Positions 26,195 through 38,214 are shown, counted from the first letter of the stretch. The stretch is 64,000 nt of DNA from Aporrectodea caliginosa (GCA_020284085.1 JACEVL010000109.1:186001-250000); one strand, 5' to 3'. Numbers and translations are program-made. Notes: a model not told the origin generated them from the sequence alone.

Positions 26195-27829
26195 TATCCA
26201 TCTACTATCCTATAATGCGTCTTATGAAGCAGTTACCTCTACAAATATATAGTCCGCGTTCATTTTACGACTGCGGCCAATCACAACGCTGGCCAATCAC
26301 AACGCTCCGTATCGGAAAAGGGGATTCCCTGATTCGAAAAGTTTAGTCCCCGATTCTATAAGCTAGCCTCTTTTGGGGAGCTGAAATTTTGATAGAATGA
26401 AGTGTGTGCGAGGGCGAGTCTATCTGCCAAGTTTCACGACGATTGAATGATTGTAAGTGATCGAACTAGTCGTCGCAAGATTTGACTTTTTAGCCTGTGG
26501 CTCAATCAAGCAAGCAAGATTCCCGCAAGTTAAACTAGATGGATAAAAAATACAGCCCGTAAAAACAAAGTTTTTTACTATATCCATCTAGTATCCTATA
26601 ATGCGTCTTATGAAGCAGTTACCTCTACAAATATATAGTCCGCGTTCATTTTACAACATAGCGTCCGTTTAATGATGCAGCGCGCCCGTTTCTGTTGCAG
26701 CCAATGGCAACGCTGGCCAATGGCAACGCTGCGTTTCGGAAAAGGGGATTCCCAGATTCGAAAAGTTTAGTCCCCGATTCTATAAGCTAGCCTTTTTTGG
26801 GGAGCTGAAATTTTGATAGAATGAAGTGTGTGCGAGGGCGAGTCTGTCTGCCAAGTTTCACGACGATTGAATGATTGTAAGTGATCGAACTAGTCGTCGC
26901 AAGATTTGACTTTTTAGCCTGTGGCTCAATCAATCAATCAAGCAACCCGCAAGTTAAACTAGATGGATAATAAAAAATACAGCCCGTAAAAACAAAGTTT
27001 TTTACTATATCCATCTAGTATCCTATAATGCGTCTTACGAAGCAGTTACCTCTACAAATATATAGTCCGCGTTCATTTTACAACATAGCGTCCGTTTAAT
27101 GATGCAGCGCGCCCGTTTCTGTTGCGGCCAATGGCAACGCTGGCCAATGGCAACGCTGCGTTTCGGAAAAGGGGATTCCCCGATTCGAAAAGTTGAGTCC
27201 CCGATTCTATAAGCTAGCCTTTTTGGGGAGCTGAAATTTTGATAGAATGAAGTGTGTGCGAGGGCGAGTCTATCTGCCAAGTTTCACGACGATTGAATGA
27301 TTGTAAGTGATCGAACTAGTCGTCGCAAGATTTGACTTTTTAGCCTGTGGCTCAATCAATCAAGCAATCAAGCAAGCAAGATTCCCGCAAGTTAAACTAG
27401 ATGGATAATAAAAAGAACCAATAGTAAAAACAAAGTTTTTTACTATATCCATCTAGTATCCTATAACGTGTACTCTGAAAATAGTCCGCGTTCATTTTAC
27501 AACATAGCACGCTTAACGAGGCAGCGCACCCATTATTGTTGCAGCCAATCACAACGCTGGCCAATCACAACGGTGCGTATCGGAAAAGGGGATTCCCCGA
27601 TTCGAAAAGTTGAGTCCCCGATTCTATAAGCTAGCCTCTTTTTGGGGAGCTGAAATTTTGATAGAATGAAGTGTGTGCGCGGGCGAGTCTGTCTGCCAAG
27701 TTTCACGACGATTGAATGATTGTAAGTGATCGAACTAGTCGTCGCAAGATTTGACTATTTAGCCTGTGGCTCAATCAATCAAGATGCAAGCAAGCAATCA
27801 AGATTCCCGCAAGTTAAACTAGATGGATA
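26195..27829. repeat. Four tandem MITE-like units with terminal inverted repeats
   Basis: Units lie at 26195-26545, 26581-26969, 27008-27407 and 27446-27829 (351-400 bp). Each begins with TATCCATCTAGT (one mismatch in unit 1) and ends with its exact complement ACTAGATGGATA. They are joined by 35-38-bp linkers (TACAGCCCGTAAAAACAAAG core); the same linker also precedes unit 1. Length differences come mostly from CAAT/CAAG repeats before the right end. A doubled GGCCAATGGCAACGCT motif lies inside each. No coding is apparent. Confidence 0.85.
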
Positions 27830-27890
27830 AAAATGAGCAGGGTCGGCCCAGTTGGGGCCATACGGTCGCTATATAGGAACGTGTACGTTC

Positions 27891-28283
27891 ATGGGCGGCC
27901 GCAGGTATTTTTTTGGGAGGAGGGGGCAAAGTTTTGAATTGTAGGCACGGGGGACTAACGAGGGTGCCGAAAGCAACCCATCACGTTACCCTCAGCTCTC
28001 ATTCCCGTCTGGCATTTGACTTGCCATGGAGCCTGTTGCAAGCGTTCTGGGACCCGTTTTCAGCTATATCTGAACGTTTATTTCAAACACAAAACTGTTA
28101 AAAGTTCAATGTTTTTATATATTTTTTAATTTTCAGGTTATCTTGGATAAAGTTTGGATAACAAATAAAACTGTGGAAAAATCATAGCCATTCATTGTTA
28201 AAACCAAGATGATAAGTGAATTTGTTTAAATATAGGCAAAATCGTGAGGGCAAATGCCCCTCTGCCCCATGTGGACGCCCATG
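27891..28283. mobile_element. Possible short MITE, about 390 bp
   Basis: The left end CATGGGCGGCCGCAGG and right end CCATGTGGACGCCCATG are imperfect inverted repeats, followed inward by G-rich then C-rich sequence (AGGGGG and CCCCTCTGCCCC). No clear target duplication was seen. The frame at 27913-28101 has no recognisable motif. Confidence 0.4.
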
Positions 28284-28379
28284 CGTACATTTACATTTAT
28301 CTCTACAAAGTGCCAGTTGCCTAGAGTCATCCTTTACTTTCCAGATTGCAGAGGCATCCCGAACCAGTTCTACTCCAGT

Positions 28380-28540
28380 ATAATAATAATACTTTATTGA
28401 AAACAATCCAGTTGACAAACCGCAACCGGTTACAATGTAGGCCTACAGTTATGCAGTTTACAATTCCAAGAACACAAATGACAGAAGACATAAATCTTAA
28501 CTCCTAACAGAACAGACAGCCTGCAATACATAATTAACAT
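28380..28540 (-). mobile_element. LINE 3' terminus, minus strand
   Basis: AATAATAATACTTTATTGAA, then a stretch containing CTAACAGAACAGACAGCCTG and CAATACAT. This is related to the reverse complement of the LINE 3' end at about 21180-21320 and to about 38545-38650. Only the 3' UTR is left. Confidence 0.5.
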
Positions 28541-29360
28541 AGGCCTAATATAATTATAGGCCTGCAATAATATGGATCACATTAGCGCAAAAATGAACAT
28601 ACAGGCCTATGCTGTATATTTCATTTATAAATATAACCTATATAATTAAAACATAGTTATAAGGCATATTATTATTAACACATAGACCGACATATTTACC
28701 ATAAAGCTAAAGCCAGCATAAATATAAATATATAGTGCTTCTGAGAAGTAAGCTTTGAAGGGGCGCTATATAAATCTCCGTAATGAATATAGGCCAACTT
28801 AATTAACAAAAATATTGACGATCATTATTGACAATTTTAGGCCAACCTCACGACCTATTGTTACAAAATTTAGACCTGTTTAGTCCTGTACAAGTCTAAA
28901 TTCACGTTTCAGACATACCTCTATTGAGTGCACGCCTATCGAGTGTAGCGTGCAACCTAAATCATGCTAATACACAATGGCTTTCAATTCATAATGACGA
29001 AGAGGGCCATTACGTGTAAGCAACGTCTCACCGTCTGTGTGTGCCTGTGTATGTTTGCGTATGCGTGTGTAATTATAGAAGAATACATGCGTGCATACGA
29101 GGGAGGACCAGCGTATGTGTGCGTATGTTTGCATGTATGTCTGCGTGTGTCTGTCTGTGCCTGCACGGTTTACGAAATAGCCGGACACGTAGTTGATATG
29201 GAACCGTTTCGCAATTAATTGTCTCTTATCGATTTCTCTTCCTGCGTGATCCGTATGTTATAACATTGTATGATCCACTCCGTCCATATACAATGCATGT
29301 ATGCATATGCGCCATAAACCATGAACTCAAAGGAGACTCTTGCCAACCACCTCCGCCAAC
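28540..29360. other. Unassigned sequence
   Basis: It contains GGGCGCTATATAAATC at about 28761 (LINE 3' core) and a GTGTGCGTATG-type tract at about 29030-29165. No gene was recognised. Confidence 0.4.
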
Positions 29361-29365
29361 GTCCC

Positions 29366-30530
29366 ACCGTCTATCCGTCCTCCTGTCCGTCCGTCTATCC
29401 GTCTTCCTGTCCGCCTGTTTATCCGTCCTTCCGTCCGTCCGTCCATTCTTCCGTTCGTTTGTCCGCCCGTCTATCCGTCCGTTTGTTCTATCCGTCCGTC
29501 CATCCATCCATCCATCTGTTCTTCCTTCCTTCTTTCCGTCCGTCCCTATCCGTCCGTCCGTCCATCTGTCCGTCCGTCCGTTTGTCTATCCATCCGTCCT
29601 TCCTTCCGTCCATCCATCTGTCCTTCCGTTCTGTCAGTCCGTCAATCCGTCCATCCATCCATCTGTCCATCCATCCGTCTTTCCTTCCGTCCATCCATCC
29701 ATCCTGTCCAGTCCGTCCATCCGTTCGTCTGTCCGTCCATCCGTTCGTCCATCCGTTAGTTCTGTCCATCCGTCCTTCCGTCTTCCTTCCGTCCATCCAG
29801 GTCAAATCCATCGTGTCCGTCCATCCGTCCGTCCGTTCCGTGTCCGTCCGTCCTATCCGTCCGTTTGTCCATCCATCCATCCATCCGTCCGTCCGTCCGT
29901 CCATCCGTTCGTCCGTCCGTCCATCCATCCATCCATCCTATTCATCCGTCCGTCCATCCTCCGTCCGTCCATCCGTCCATCCATCCATCCATCCGTCCGT
30001 CCATCCATCCATCCGTCCGTCCATCCATCTATCCGTCCAGTTCGTCCGTCCGTCCAGTCCGTCCATCCGTCATCAATCCATCCATCCGTGTCCGTCCATC
30101 CGTCCGTCCATCCCGTCCATCCATCCCATCATCCATCGTCCGTCCGTCCATCCGTCCGTCCGTCCATCCATCCATCCATCCGTCCTTCCGTCCTTTCGTC
30201 CGTCCGTCTATCTATCCGTCCACCCCCATCCATCCATCCATTCGCCTCGTCCGTCGATCCAGTACGTTTCCTTCCGTCCGTAATGGATATGTCCATGGTC
30301 GCTTTCCGAATAGACCAAATTCCTCCGTCCGTCCATCCATCCGTCCTTCCGTCCTTTCGTCCGTCCAACTACCCTAATATTCGCCTCGCCCGTCGACAGT
30401 ACGTTTCCCTTAATGGATATGTATGGTCGCTTTAAGAATAGACCAAATTCCTGATCAATATTTCATTTCTGATAGGGCTCTGCGCGTAAGGCCGTCAGTC
30501 CGTCCGTCCGTCCGTCCGTCCGTCCGTCCC
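29366..30530. repeat. CCGT/CCAT tetranucleotide array, about 1.1 kb
   Basis: Long interspersed runs of CCGT, CCAT and CCTT units in shifting phase. Near the right end an approximately 85-bp non-repeat segment (about 30242-30327, with GGATATGTCCATGGTCGCTT) is repeated at about 30372-30453, followed by a last CCGT block (30494-30530). All long frames (Pro/Ser/Val/His-rich) on both strands are composition artefacts. Confidence 0.9.
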
Positions 30531-30657
30531 GCTCTATTCCTCTTTCGTCTTCTCGTTCTCTTGTATCTGCCTGTTCGTCTCATCGCCTCGCCGAATACCC
30601 GTTTATTTATTCCTGTCAAAGGAACTAGTGCTTGAATAATTACAGCGCAAGCCTATT

Positions 30658-30735
30658 CTTATATATATATACTTATATATATGCATATATATATATGTAT
30701 ACTGTATATATATATATATGTATATATATGCGCGC
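30658..30735. repeat. TA-rich microsatellite
   Basis: Interrupted TATATA repeat with ATGC steps; similar short TA tracts lie at 31360-31420. Confidence 0.8.
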
Positions 30736-31114
30736 GCATAGACAGAGAGAGACAGAGGCGAAGAGCTGAAGCTATTACTTCTGTACGGTCCGGAGGCTGT
30801 ATGGCTATCTGGCTATCACTTATGGCAGCTAGGCATGACGAACATGGCTGAAATATTGAATTCTAATCACTGCCAAGCAGTCGTCGTCCGCCTGAATTGA
30901 CAGAATGTAATTATTGCCGTCAGTAAAAACTGGACTCCGAACAACCGCCTTCACTCCACCCACCCACCCTCCTACCCTCCTCCACCTCCTCCTCTTCCTC
31001 TTCCTCCTCTGCCCGTGTTTCTATAGACTGTGCCGGGCCCTCCAGCAGAGCAGGACAACGACGGAGCCCGAAGACAGACTATAATATGTATACGTCACGT
31101 CGCCGTCATCATCA

Positions 31115-31178
31115 ATGGTGGCCCATCCAGTCAAGTCTCGCGCCAGTCAACGTCCGCAGACGACCAGCTTTATCGACG
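31115..31178 (+). CDS. Possible first coding exon of an unknown gene
   Basis: In a CpG-containing segment (about 31030-31180), ATG at 31115 opens a frame MVAHPVKSRASQRPQTTSF that reaches a good splice donor (GACG|GTAAGA) at 31178/31179. An upstream stretch is C-rich (30955-31015). No downstream exon was identified and no domain is visible, so this is only a candidate host exon; it could be chance. Confidence 0.2.
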
Positions 31179-31179
31179 G

Positions 31180-31860
31180 TAAGACCCTCTTGTATAGGGT
31201 ATGGAGGGCAGAACACCCTCTATAGATGATGGATACGCCCTCTAAGGGCGCAGCAAACGAAAATAACCTACATTTATTGGCGTGAATAACAAAAACACCT
31301 AAATGCAGGCATGATTGATTATGCTGTAATGGCGTCCGTGGGGGACTAACTACGAATTCTCATATATATGTATTTTATATATATATATATATGCATATAT
31401 ATACAGTTATATACCTATATATATAGCCTACATGACGCTGTTCAGACATAGAAAACCTTTAAAGGTCAGACAGTATCCTGACCTTTAAGTGATTTCACTG
31501 TCGTAACTATACAATTTGTAGAGAAAGAAATGCCACAAGATATTATGCATGCAGCTCGTTACGCTTTTGTTGCAAGCAAATGCGGGGAAAAGTACATGAA
31601 AACGTCAATCTGGTAGTTGTTTCACTATGTGAAGGTGTCCAGAACACCTTGAACACTTTCTATCATCTGCACGGTCGAGTCCAAACCTCTGCAAAATTAT
31701 GTCTACTATATAAATTGATAGATAGATACCATGTCGTCTGTTATCTGAACATGGCGGTTTCGATGATGCAACAGCCAACCAAGTTCTTCGTAGCCTCGAT
31801 CGCTCACAACGGAGAGGTCTCTAGTGTTCAGTGATCAACCGAGGGCTACTGATAAATGAC
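31180..31860. other. Unassigned sequence
   Basis: It contains an imperfect CCCTCTATAG/CCCTCTAAGG repeat just after the donor site and a TA tract (31360-31425). No gene was recognised. Confidence 0.35.
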
Positions 31861-31875
31861 CTCCTGCACAGATCT

Positions 31876-32080
31876 AGTAGTAGTAATAGTAGTAGTAGTA
31901 GTGGTGGTGGTGGTGGTGGTGGTGGTGGTGGTGGTGGGTGGTCGTCGTCGTCGTCGTAGTAGTAGCAGCAGCAGCAGCAGCACCACCACCACCACCACCA
32001 CCACCACCGCCACCACCACCACCACCACCACCACCACCAGCAGAAGCATTAGCAATAGTAATAGTGGTGGTAGTGTAGTG
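31876..32080. repeat. Compound GTN/CAN trinucleotide array with inverted halves
   Basis: Blocks run GTA, GGT (about 31900-31937), GTC, GTA, CAG, then CCA (about 31981-32038). The GGT and CCA blocks are complementary, so the array is a large inverted repeat. Frames on both strands are repeat artefacts. Confidence 0.9.
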
Positions 32081-32089
32081 GTATACTAG

Positions 32090-33060
32090 TAGCAGTTGTA
32101 GTAGTACTGTTGGGAGTACTATAGACTATAGTAGTAGTACATTGAAATAATAGCACAACAAGAACAATGACAACAACAACAATACTAATAATTATATTAT
32201 TTCTCGATTAACTGAATTCTTCTCTGTCTATGTGAAAGTTTTACTCGGATAAATAGTAATTATACATTGATTTTACATAAGAAAATTTAACAAGTAATCT
32301 CGCTTTCAACGGCCCGGGTCCTTCTGGAAGGTCCCAAAGATGCGTGTGACGGCTTTGTCGCAGAGTTGCTCAAACGTCGGGGAGTAAGGTGATGACAGGG
32401 TCAACCGGTGCAGTGATGAAAAGTAACTACTTTATAATCATTCGATGATTTCAGCAATTGGATATCGGATATTCGATTATAAAATAGGAGTTAACGTTGT
32501 CTAGCTTTCGAAATGAAACAATTTGCTCATCGAGGCCGATATGTGTTTACTCTTTCTAACTCGGGTGAAATGGTCCCATGTCCCTGTCGGGGTCTAGTCC
32601 CATGCCTATATGGATCTAGTCCAATGCCTGTCTGGGACTAGACCCGCTTGGCTTTTGAGTGGCGCTTTAGAAGTTTGGAATTTACAATTACGATTGCATA
32701 ATATATTAACACGCAACGTAACAAAACAACTAACCTGTAACACAATACCAATAAGATAGCATAACATAAATGTCTTCAGATGTTAAGAAGACTTGCAAAT
32801 CAGCTTATATAATTATATAGTTTGCCTACGAGCTCATCCATCCTTAGCTAGCCTCCTCTTAAAAGCTGTGATAGTGTCCACTGAGACAGTAGCATCATCC
32901 AAACCATTCCACACATCTACAACTCATGCACAGAAGAATTTCTGTCCTAATGTTCCTTTTGGTTCCTTAAATAATTAATTGATATCTGTGGCCTCGATTC
33001 GCCTTGTTTTGTGCTAATTCAAAGAACGTAACCCATTGTGTACGAGACCATGCATGGCAG
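32090..33060. other. Unassigned sequence with a LINE 3' core
   Basis: GGCGCTTTAGAAGTTTGG at about 32662 followed by ACAATTACGATTG resembles the LINE 3' core and tail. A CTAGTCCCATGCCT-type short repeat lies at about 32590-32645. No gene was recognised. Confidence 0.35.
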
Positions 33061-33079
33061 AGGGCAAAGCAGAGACCTC

Positions 33080-33450
33080 ACACAAACACACGTACACACA
33101 CACGCGCGCACACACACACACACGCACAAACACACGCACACACGTACGCACACACACAAGTCCTCATACACGCATACATACAATCATATATGCATACATA
33201 CAATCATATACACATACATACATACCTACATGCAAGTACGCATGTCAATTATGACATACACGCATATATACATACATACATACATGCATGCATACAAACA
33301 AGCAAGTCTGCATGCATACGTGCATACATACAATTATATATTGCTGCATACAATCATACATACGTACATAAATAAATACATACAACATATATACAAACAT
33401 ACATGCGTATACACACGTACATGCATATTACGTTTGCGATTGCGATTGGA
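33080..33450. repeat. CA and CATA microsatellite region
   Basis: ACAC-rich (33085-33160) then CATA-rich sequence (33165-33430). Frames with His-Thr-Tyr repeats arise from it. A GTGTGT-rich zone continues at about 33570-33720. Confidence 0.85.
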
Positions 33451-33459
33451 AACGACTCC

Positions 33460-34430
33460 GATGCCAGGCTGAAGACCACTTTGGACGGGACAACATAGAA
33501 TGTATGTACACACAACATGCATAAGTGCATATGTTTGGACACACATAAATGAGACAACTAATAACGATATGTGTGTGCTCGTGCAAACAATGTGTTTATA
33601 TGCACGTGTGAGAGTTACTGTGTTGCGTGTGTGTGTTTGTATGAGTGTGTGGGTTTTGGCTGGGTGTGCATATGGCCTACATAATTATGGACGTTGTTTG
33701 AATGCATGTGTGCGTGAGCAAAGAGAGCTTCTAACGCAATACTATGGACGTAGTGCTTGCGTATGATTACAGATTTAGCGCCAGATGAAAGCCGTAAAGC
33801 AACTTATAGTTTATTCACCCGTAATTACACGCTACGCCGAGTATACATCACAAAAATAAATACACATTTATATGAATATTTATATGTATATATGTGTATA
33901 ACTATATGTGTATATATAGGTATAAATATAATATATGGCTGTTGATGCTTATAGCCCTTAATTACTGCAGTAAAATTACCTAGTCGTGGAAATAGATGTT
34001 TTCCATATTCGTGGCAGGACAACGATTATAGCCTATGCTGTATTTATTATGGATAGGGTAAACAGCCTGACGTCATAGTGATATGTTGCGCACAGTCATT
34101 TCTAACGACGTGTCCATCTGTCGTCTGTTTTCTGGATTCGAATCGTCATTTGAAACTAACAGGTTGTTGTCGAGTAATGTTCAATCATGTTGTGTGCTTC
34201 AGTCGATGATTTGATATGATATGATATGAGGCCTTCGAAGTACGCTAGATACGGTACTCTCTTGTCTTCTGGGAATCTGGTTAAATTCTTCAATTTGTAT
34301 CTGTGTACAACCCCTCCGACTGGGTGCAGATAGTCAGACGTTAAAGTGGATGATGTTTAGAGTCGAAATGGCGAGGGAGGTGAGGGAAAGAGGAGGCTTC
34401 GGGATTTGAGAAACAGCAGTGTTTTTAGTT
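33460..34430. other. Unassigned sequence
   Basis: No gene or element boundary was recognised. A TA-rich tract lies at about 33865-33935. Confidence 0.35.
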
Positions 34431-34487
34431 TTTAGTGAAAGACCTGTGGACAGATAGCAAGAGGTGAAGTTTTGGTGAGTTTATATG

Positions 34488-34565
34488 ACTCGTACCAGGA
34501 TGGAGCAACCCCAGCTCAGAGATGATGATGACCCGATGGATCCCACTCTTGCGTTCAATCAGAAG
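34488..34565 (+). CDS. Possible coding exon, acidic peptide, unknown function
   Basis: An ATG at 34488 opens MTRTRMEQPQLRDDDDPMDP and reaches a possible donor (AGAAG|GTCTGT) at about 34565. The following sequence looks like an antisense LTR, so this may be the start of a gag-like frame or chance. No domain was recognised. Confidence 0.15.
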
Positions 34566-34569
34566 GTCT

Positions 34570-34990
34570 GTGCAACACCAACAATCCAACAATCAACGTC
34601 CGACACCTTTCACACTTTATTACACTCTATTACACCTTAAACTGGATTTAACTACACTAATGCATTTACCGCAGTTATAACTCTCAATATTTATTACGCC
34701 GTGACACTAAGTACACAACCTAGATATAGGAGCAACGCCGTAACTTTTCTTCTTCGAAAACAATGTCTTCTCTCTATCTTCAGTTTCGCAAGTCTCTCTA
34801 TCTTCGGTTTCACACGTCTTTTATAGTAGGAATCGGTTAAGAATTCGACCCGGTGAAGGATATTTAACTATACGGTAACGTGTTAAATTTAACTACCATG
34901 ACCGCAATGATAACCAGCGGTATCAATTCCCTAAAACGTAACCGGTTAAACCCATGCAATTCCATCCGGTTAAATAATAATTCTTAACCG
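34570..34990 (-). mobile_element. Candidate solo LTR, minus strand
   Basis: On the minus strand the stretch has a TATA-like CTACTATAAAAG (about 34815-34830), then AATAAATATTG and GTAATAAAGTG polyadenylation-like signals, and ends TTGCA; the opposite end starts TGATATTGG. This layout resembles the Gypsy LTRs in the window, but the sequence differs. A target duplication was not established. Confidence 0.25.
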
Positions 34991-35029
34991 CCCAATATCA
35001 CTGTTAACTGCGGTACTATTTATAAGCCT

Positions 35030-36285
35030 TCGAGGAGAAATAGTGAGTTTGAGCCGCGTTTTGAAGGAACTGAACTTAAGGTATACGATGAAAGAGTGGC
35101 ATTCGATTCCAATCCTTGGGGCAGAGGCATGCATTTAATGCAAGCGAACCCACGGCTTTGTAGGTCAGACAGGCCAATTTAAATTTTTATTCTGAATTCA
35201 ACTGAAAGACAATGCAGCTGGTGGAGTAGGGCTGAAGAATTTGGTCGTAATGGGAAAATAGCACTATAATAATTATTATACGCGAGCTAAGGAGTGTTGG
35301 ATGCGCTGCAGCCTATTGAGCTCAAGATCTGAGAAACTTACACAACCGAATAAGCATGATCATTGATAAAGGCGAGTGGAGACAAAGGAACAGCCATGGT
35401 TTGCAACATATTCTTAGTCAGTGTGACGTATTGCCCTGGTGTGATAGAAACACGATTCACAAAGGTTTGTTATACATGTGCGGTCGGAATCAGAGACTGC
35501 GTCGGACATTTTTCATAAACAGGGCATGGCCAGAACAGTCGTACAAGTAGCAAGTGCACGGGGTGATTATGCCCCAAATAATTTCTCCACAGGGTAAAGA
35601 TTCTGGCAGCCTTGTGGCAGGGCAACGACCAGGGCAAAGGCTTTTTAAGCAGGGCATTTGCCCTGGTTTGCCCTGCTGTAGAGCCGCTACTGGTCAGAAT
35701 GTGAGATTACTGTCCAGGGTTACCTCAAGTGTTTGATAGTATCTGGTATAGTGGCACAGCAGTGCCTGCGAGGTCGATGCTAGAAAGCGAAGGGGGAGAA
35801 CGCAGGCGTTGGCGTGAACCGAACAAAATTGCCTCAGACTTGTCTGAGTTTATGACCAGACCATTGAAACAGAACCATGTATACATAGACGAGAGGCACT
35901 CCTCAAGTTTTAGTTTACCAGACTGATCGGTATGTGACAGAGCAATTTGGAGCTGAGTATCATCCACCTACTGGTGTAATTTTTATTGGACTCTAAAGTG
36001 ATTAGCTCTGCGACTGATTGGGAAGTAAAGACTGTAAATAATAAAGGACCGAGGACGGATCCCTGTGGCACGCCAGCAGCGCAAACAGTGGGTTCACACC
36101 GAGCGGTACTACAAGGCAGGAAGGTAAAGGAAATGACCGAGATGAAAGAATTCTGATAAGACTGGATGGAAGACTGTCTTATAAGTGACGAGAGGCGAAT
36201 TCAAAGGTGACGGTCGAAACAGGACAGCACTAATCTAATCTAATGTGCACTTGTATTACACTAATCATTGTCCGCTAAAAGTGTA
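35030..36285 (-). mobile_element. LINE fragment, right arm of long inverted repeat
   Basis: The reverse-oriented copy of 19953 to about 21190, including the nested hAT-type insertion (35350-35692). The 80-residue RT frame at 35725-35967 (with DDTQLQIALSHTD) is identical to that at 20272-20514. Small indels occur near 35270 and 35460-35520. The copy lacks the LINE 3' end kept in the left arm. Confidence 0.85.
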
Positions 36286-36429
36286 AACGATCGTTAATTA
36301 AGGTATTCTGCCGAGCTGCCATGCACCGCAGACTGTTTGATTCGATTAGATATTATGGTGTTCCTAATTAGCGGGATCTTCGATCCCTTTAGGGTCCTTC
36401 CTTTTGTATCCACAGTAACTAAATTCATA

Positions 36430-36620
36430 TTACATGTTGTGTTACTGGTTGGTTACAATAAAATCATTGATTGACTGATTGATTGATTGAATGATTGATT
36501 GATTGAATGATTGAATGATTGATTGAATGATTGATTGATTGATTGATTGATTGAATAATAGAATGACGGATTGATTGATCGACTGCATGATTGATCGATT
36601 GATCGATCGATCGATGTTTT
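36430..36620 (+). repeat. GATT microsatellite on a LINE 3' tail
   Basis: GGTTACAATAAAATCATTGA leads into GATT/GAAT units (36466-36615). The ACAATAAAATCA start resembles a retrotransposon 3' end, so the microsatellite probably grew from its tail. Confidence 0.6.
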
Positions 36621-36777
36621 GCTAGATATAATCAATGATAAGAAACAAAACGTAGATATTTTTGCTAATTTTTCTTTTCGTCACGATTATTGTGCAAAAA
36701 ACAAGTAAATTAATATTGATTTATTTCAGCATCTTCGCGGGTCGCAGCGGGACATCAGTAGGAATATGTGCCACTAG

Positions 36778-38132
36778 TAGGGAATGCAAACCCGGGTTAC
36801 CCGAACCCGGGTAACCCGGATTACCTTTTTTCCAAACCCGAAACCCGGGTTTGAACGCGATTGAAACCCGGGTTCGACGGGTTTGAAAATCGTAACTTTA
36901 ACCGTCCTTCACGGTGTGAAACTCACAATATTATTGCAGAGTACTGGAAATATAACAATAATAGTGGTTGTTAACGGGTTTACGTAATACAACTTCTAAC
37001 TACTTATTTATCGGCTCATTCCATATCTTTATTGGTGACTTCGTATGAGTGTGGCTTCCCATTTCACACGACCAGTGACTAATGTTGAGTGTTTTGACAC
37101 GTCGGCGTCATAGCTTCGAATTCGTATATAATAGCAGTAAACTGTTTTTATTTTAATTTAGTGATTTCAGACACAAATCCAAACAATGTCTAAATCAGCA
37201 AATGTAAAGGGTGGTGTTTGGGATCATTTCGTTCACGATTCTGAGGGCCAGACGGCTCAATGTCAGTTATGTAACTCGCAGCAATAATTGCCAGCGGTGC
37301 AACAAGAAATATGCATAGGCTATTCAGTATTCATCTCGGGTCCAAGCATAAGATAAACCTGCTGAAACACAAGGACGTTTTTGAGCCTTGTCGTTCTGAC
37401 GAAGCCAATGATGATAGGCCTCTTAGTCCAAGCACAATCACAGGCAGCGATGTCTCCAACGCAGGATCTACTTTAGTTAGTTCTGGCTCTGACAAATTGG
37501 GTTGCAGAGTAACGATGACTAAATTATCTTCTGAAAGCAAATGGGCTGGCACTGAAAAGGCCTAAAGCTGCGATGTAGACGATTAAGGCGTCATTTGACA
37601 ATTCTTCTTATAGGCCTATGCAATGTTTCTTTCAGACAGAACGCTCCGGAACGGCATTCCGTGAATTTTTTCAAGCTGCTAAAAATTATTTTATTTACTT
37701 ACATTTTTAATAAAAAATTATTTAGTTAATTTAATTTAATTTCAGCGTTTTCAGTGTTTATTGGTATTCAAGATGCTATAAAATTAGAGGCTCGGGTTTA
37801 GGCCTTCGGAACCCTTGCAATGTCTTCCATAACTGTTCTGGAATTGTTCAGTTCCGGAACATTTTTTATTGAAAAACACTGCTTATATAAAAAAAATCGC
37901 GATTATCCTAAAGTTTTCTTTTTATGCAAAATTCTTGACTGTTGGAGAACGTTAATTGGACTTGTGGCTGCATACGACGACGTTGTTCTTACGCAAGAAA
38001 TAGTGCAGTAATAATATTACATTTTATCATGTAAAATTTGTTAACCCGTCCAAACCCGGGTTACCCGGGTTTTCACGGCGGTCAAACCCGAAACCCGGGT
38101 TTCGAAAAAATACCTCGGGTTTGCATTCCCTA
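36778..38132 (+). mobile_element. hAT transposon, 1355 bp, with exact 8-bp target duplication
   Basis: Perfect 17-bp terminal inverted repeats, TAGGGAATGCAAACCCG at 36778-36794 and its complement at 38116-38132. Both sides are flanked by GCCACTAG (36770-36777 and 38133-38140), the 8-bp duplication diagnostic of hAT. Subterminal zones are rich in the palindrome AACCCGGGTT (several copies at each end), likely transposase-binding sites as in other hAT elements. The interior carries a BED-finger remnant but no DDE/hAT catalytic core, so this copy is non-autonomous. Confidence 0.9.
37186..37565 (+). pseudogene. BED-type zinc finger remnant of hAT transposase
   Basis: ATG at 37186 starts MSKSANVKGGVWDHFVHDSE then TAQCQLC, the first half of a BED finger (W...F, CxxC). 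A stop follows; the second half, HLGSKHKINLLKHKD, is in another frame (37311-37565). BED fingers bind DNA at the N-terminus of many hAT transposases. The rest of that frame is Ser/Thr-rich without catalytic motifs. Confidence 0.6.
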
Positions 38133-38214
38133 GCCACTAGGTAGACGACGGGCCACCAGTAGCCTACATGGTATCGCTAAATCGTCTGCCATCTGGCGAG
38201 TGGAGAGCCCAAAA

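Noticed and set aside
29266..30435. Long Pro/Ser/Val/His-rich frames (up to 389 codons) on both strands
   Set aside because: They arise from the CCGT/CCAT array, which lacks stops in several phases; no domain or start context supports a gene.
32400..32520. hAT-like terminus CAGTGATGAAAAGTAACTAC
   Set aside because: Only one weak end was seen, with no partner terminus or target duplication.
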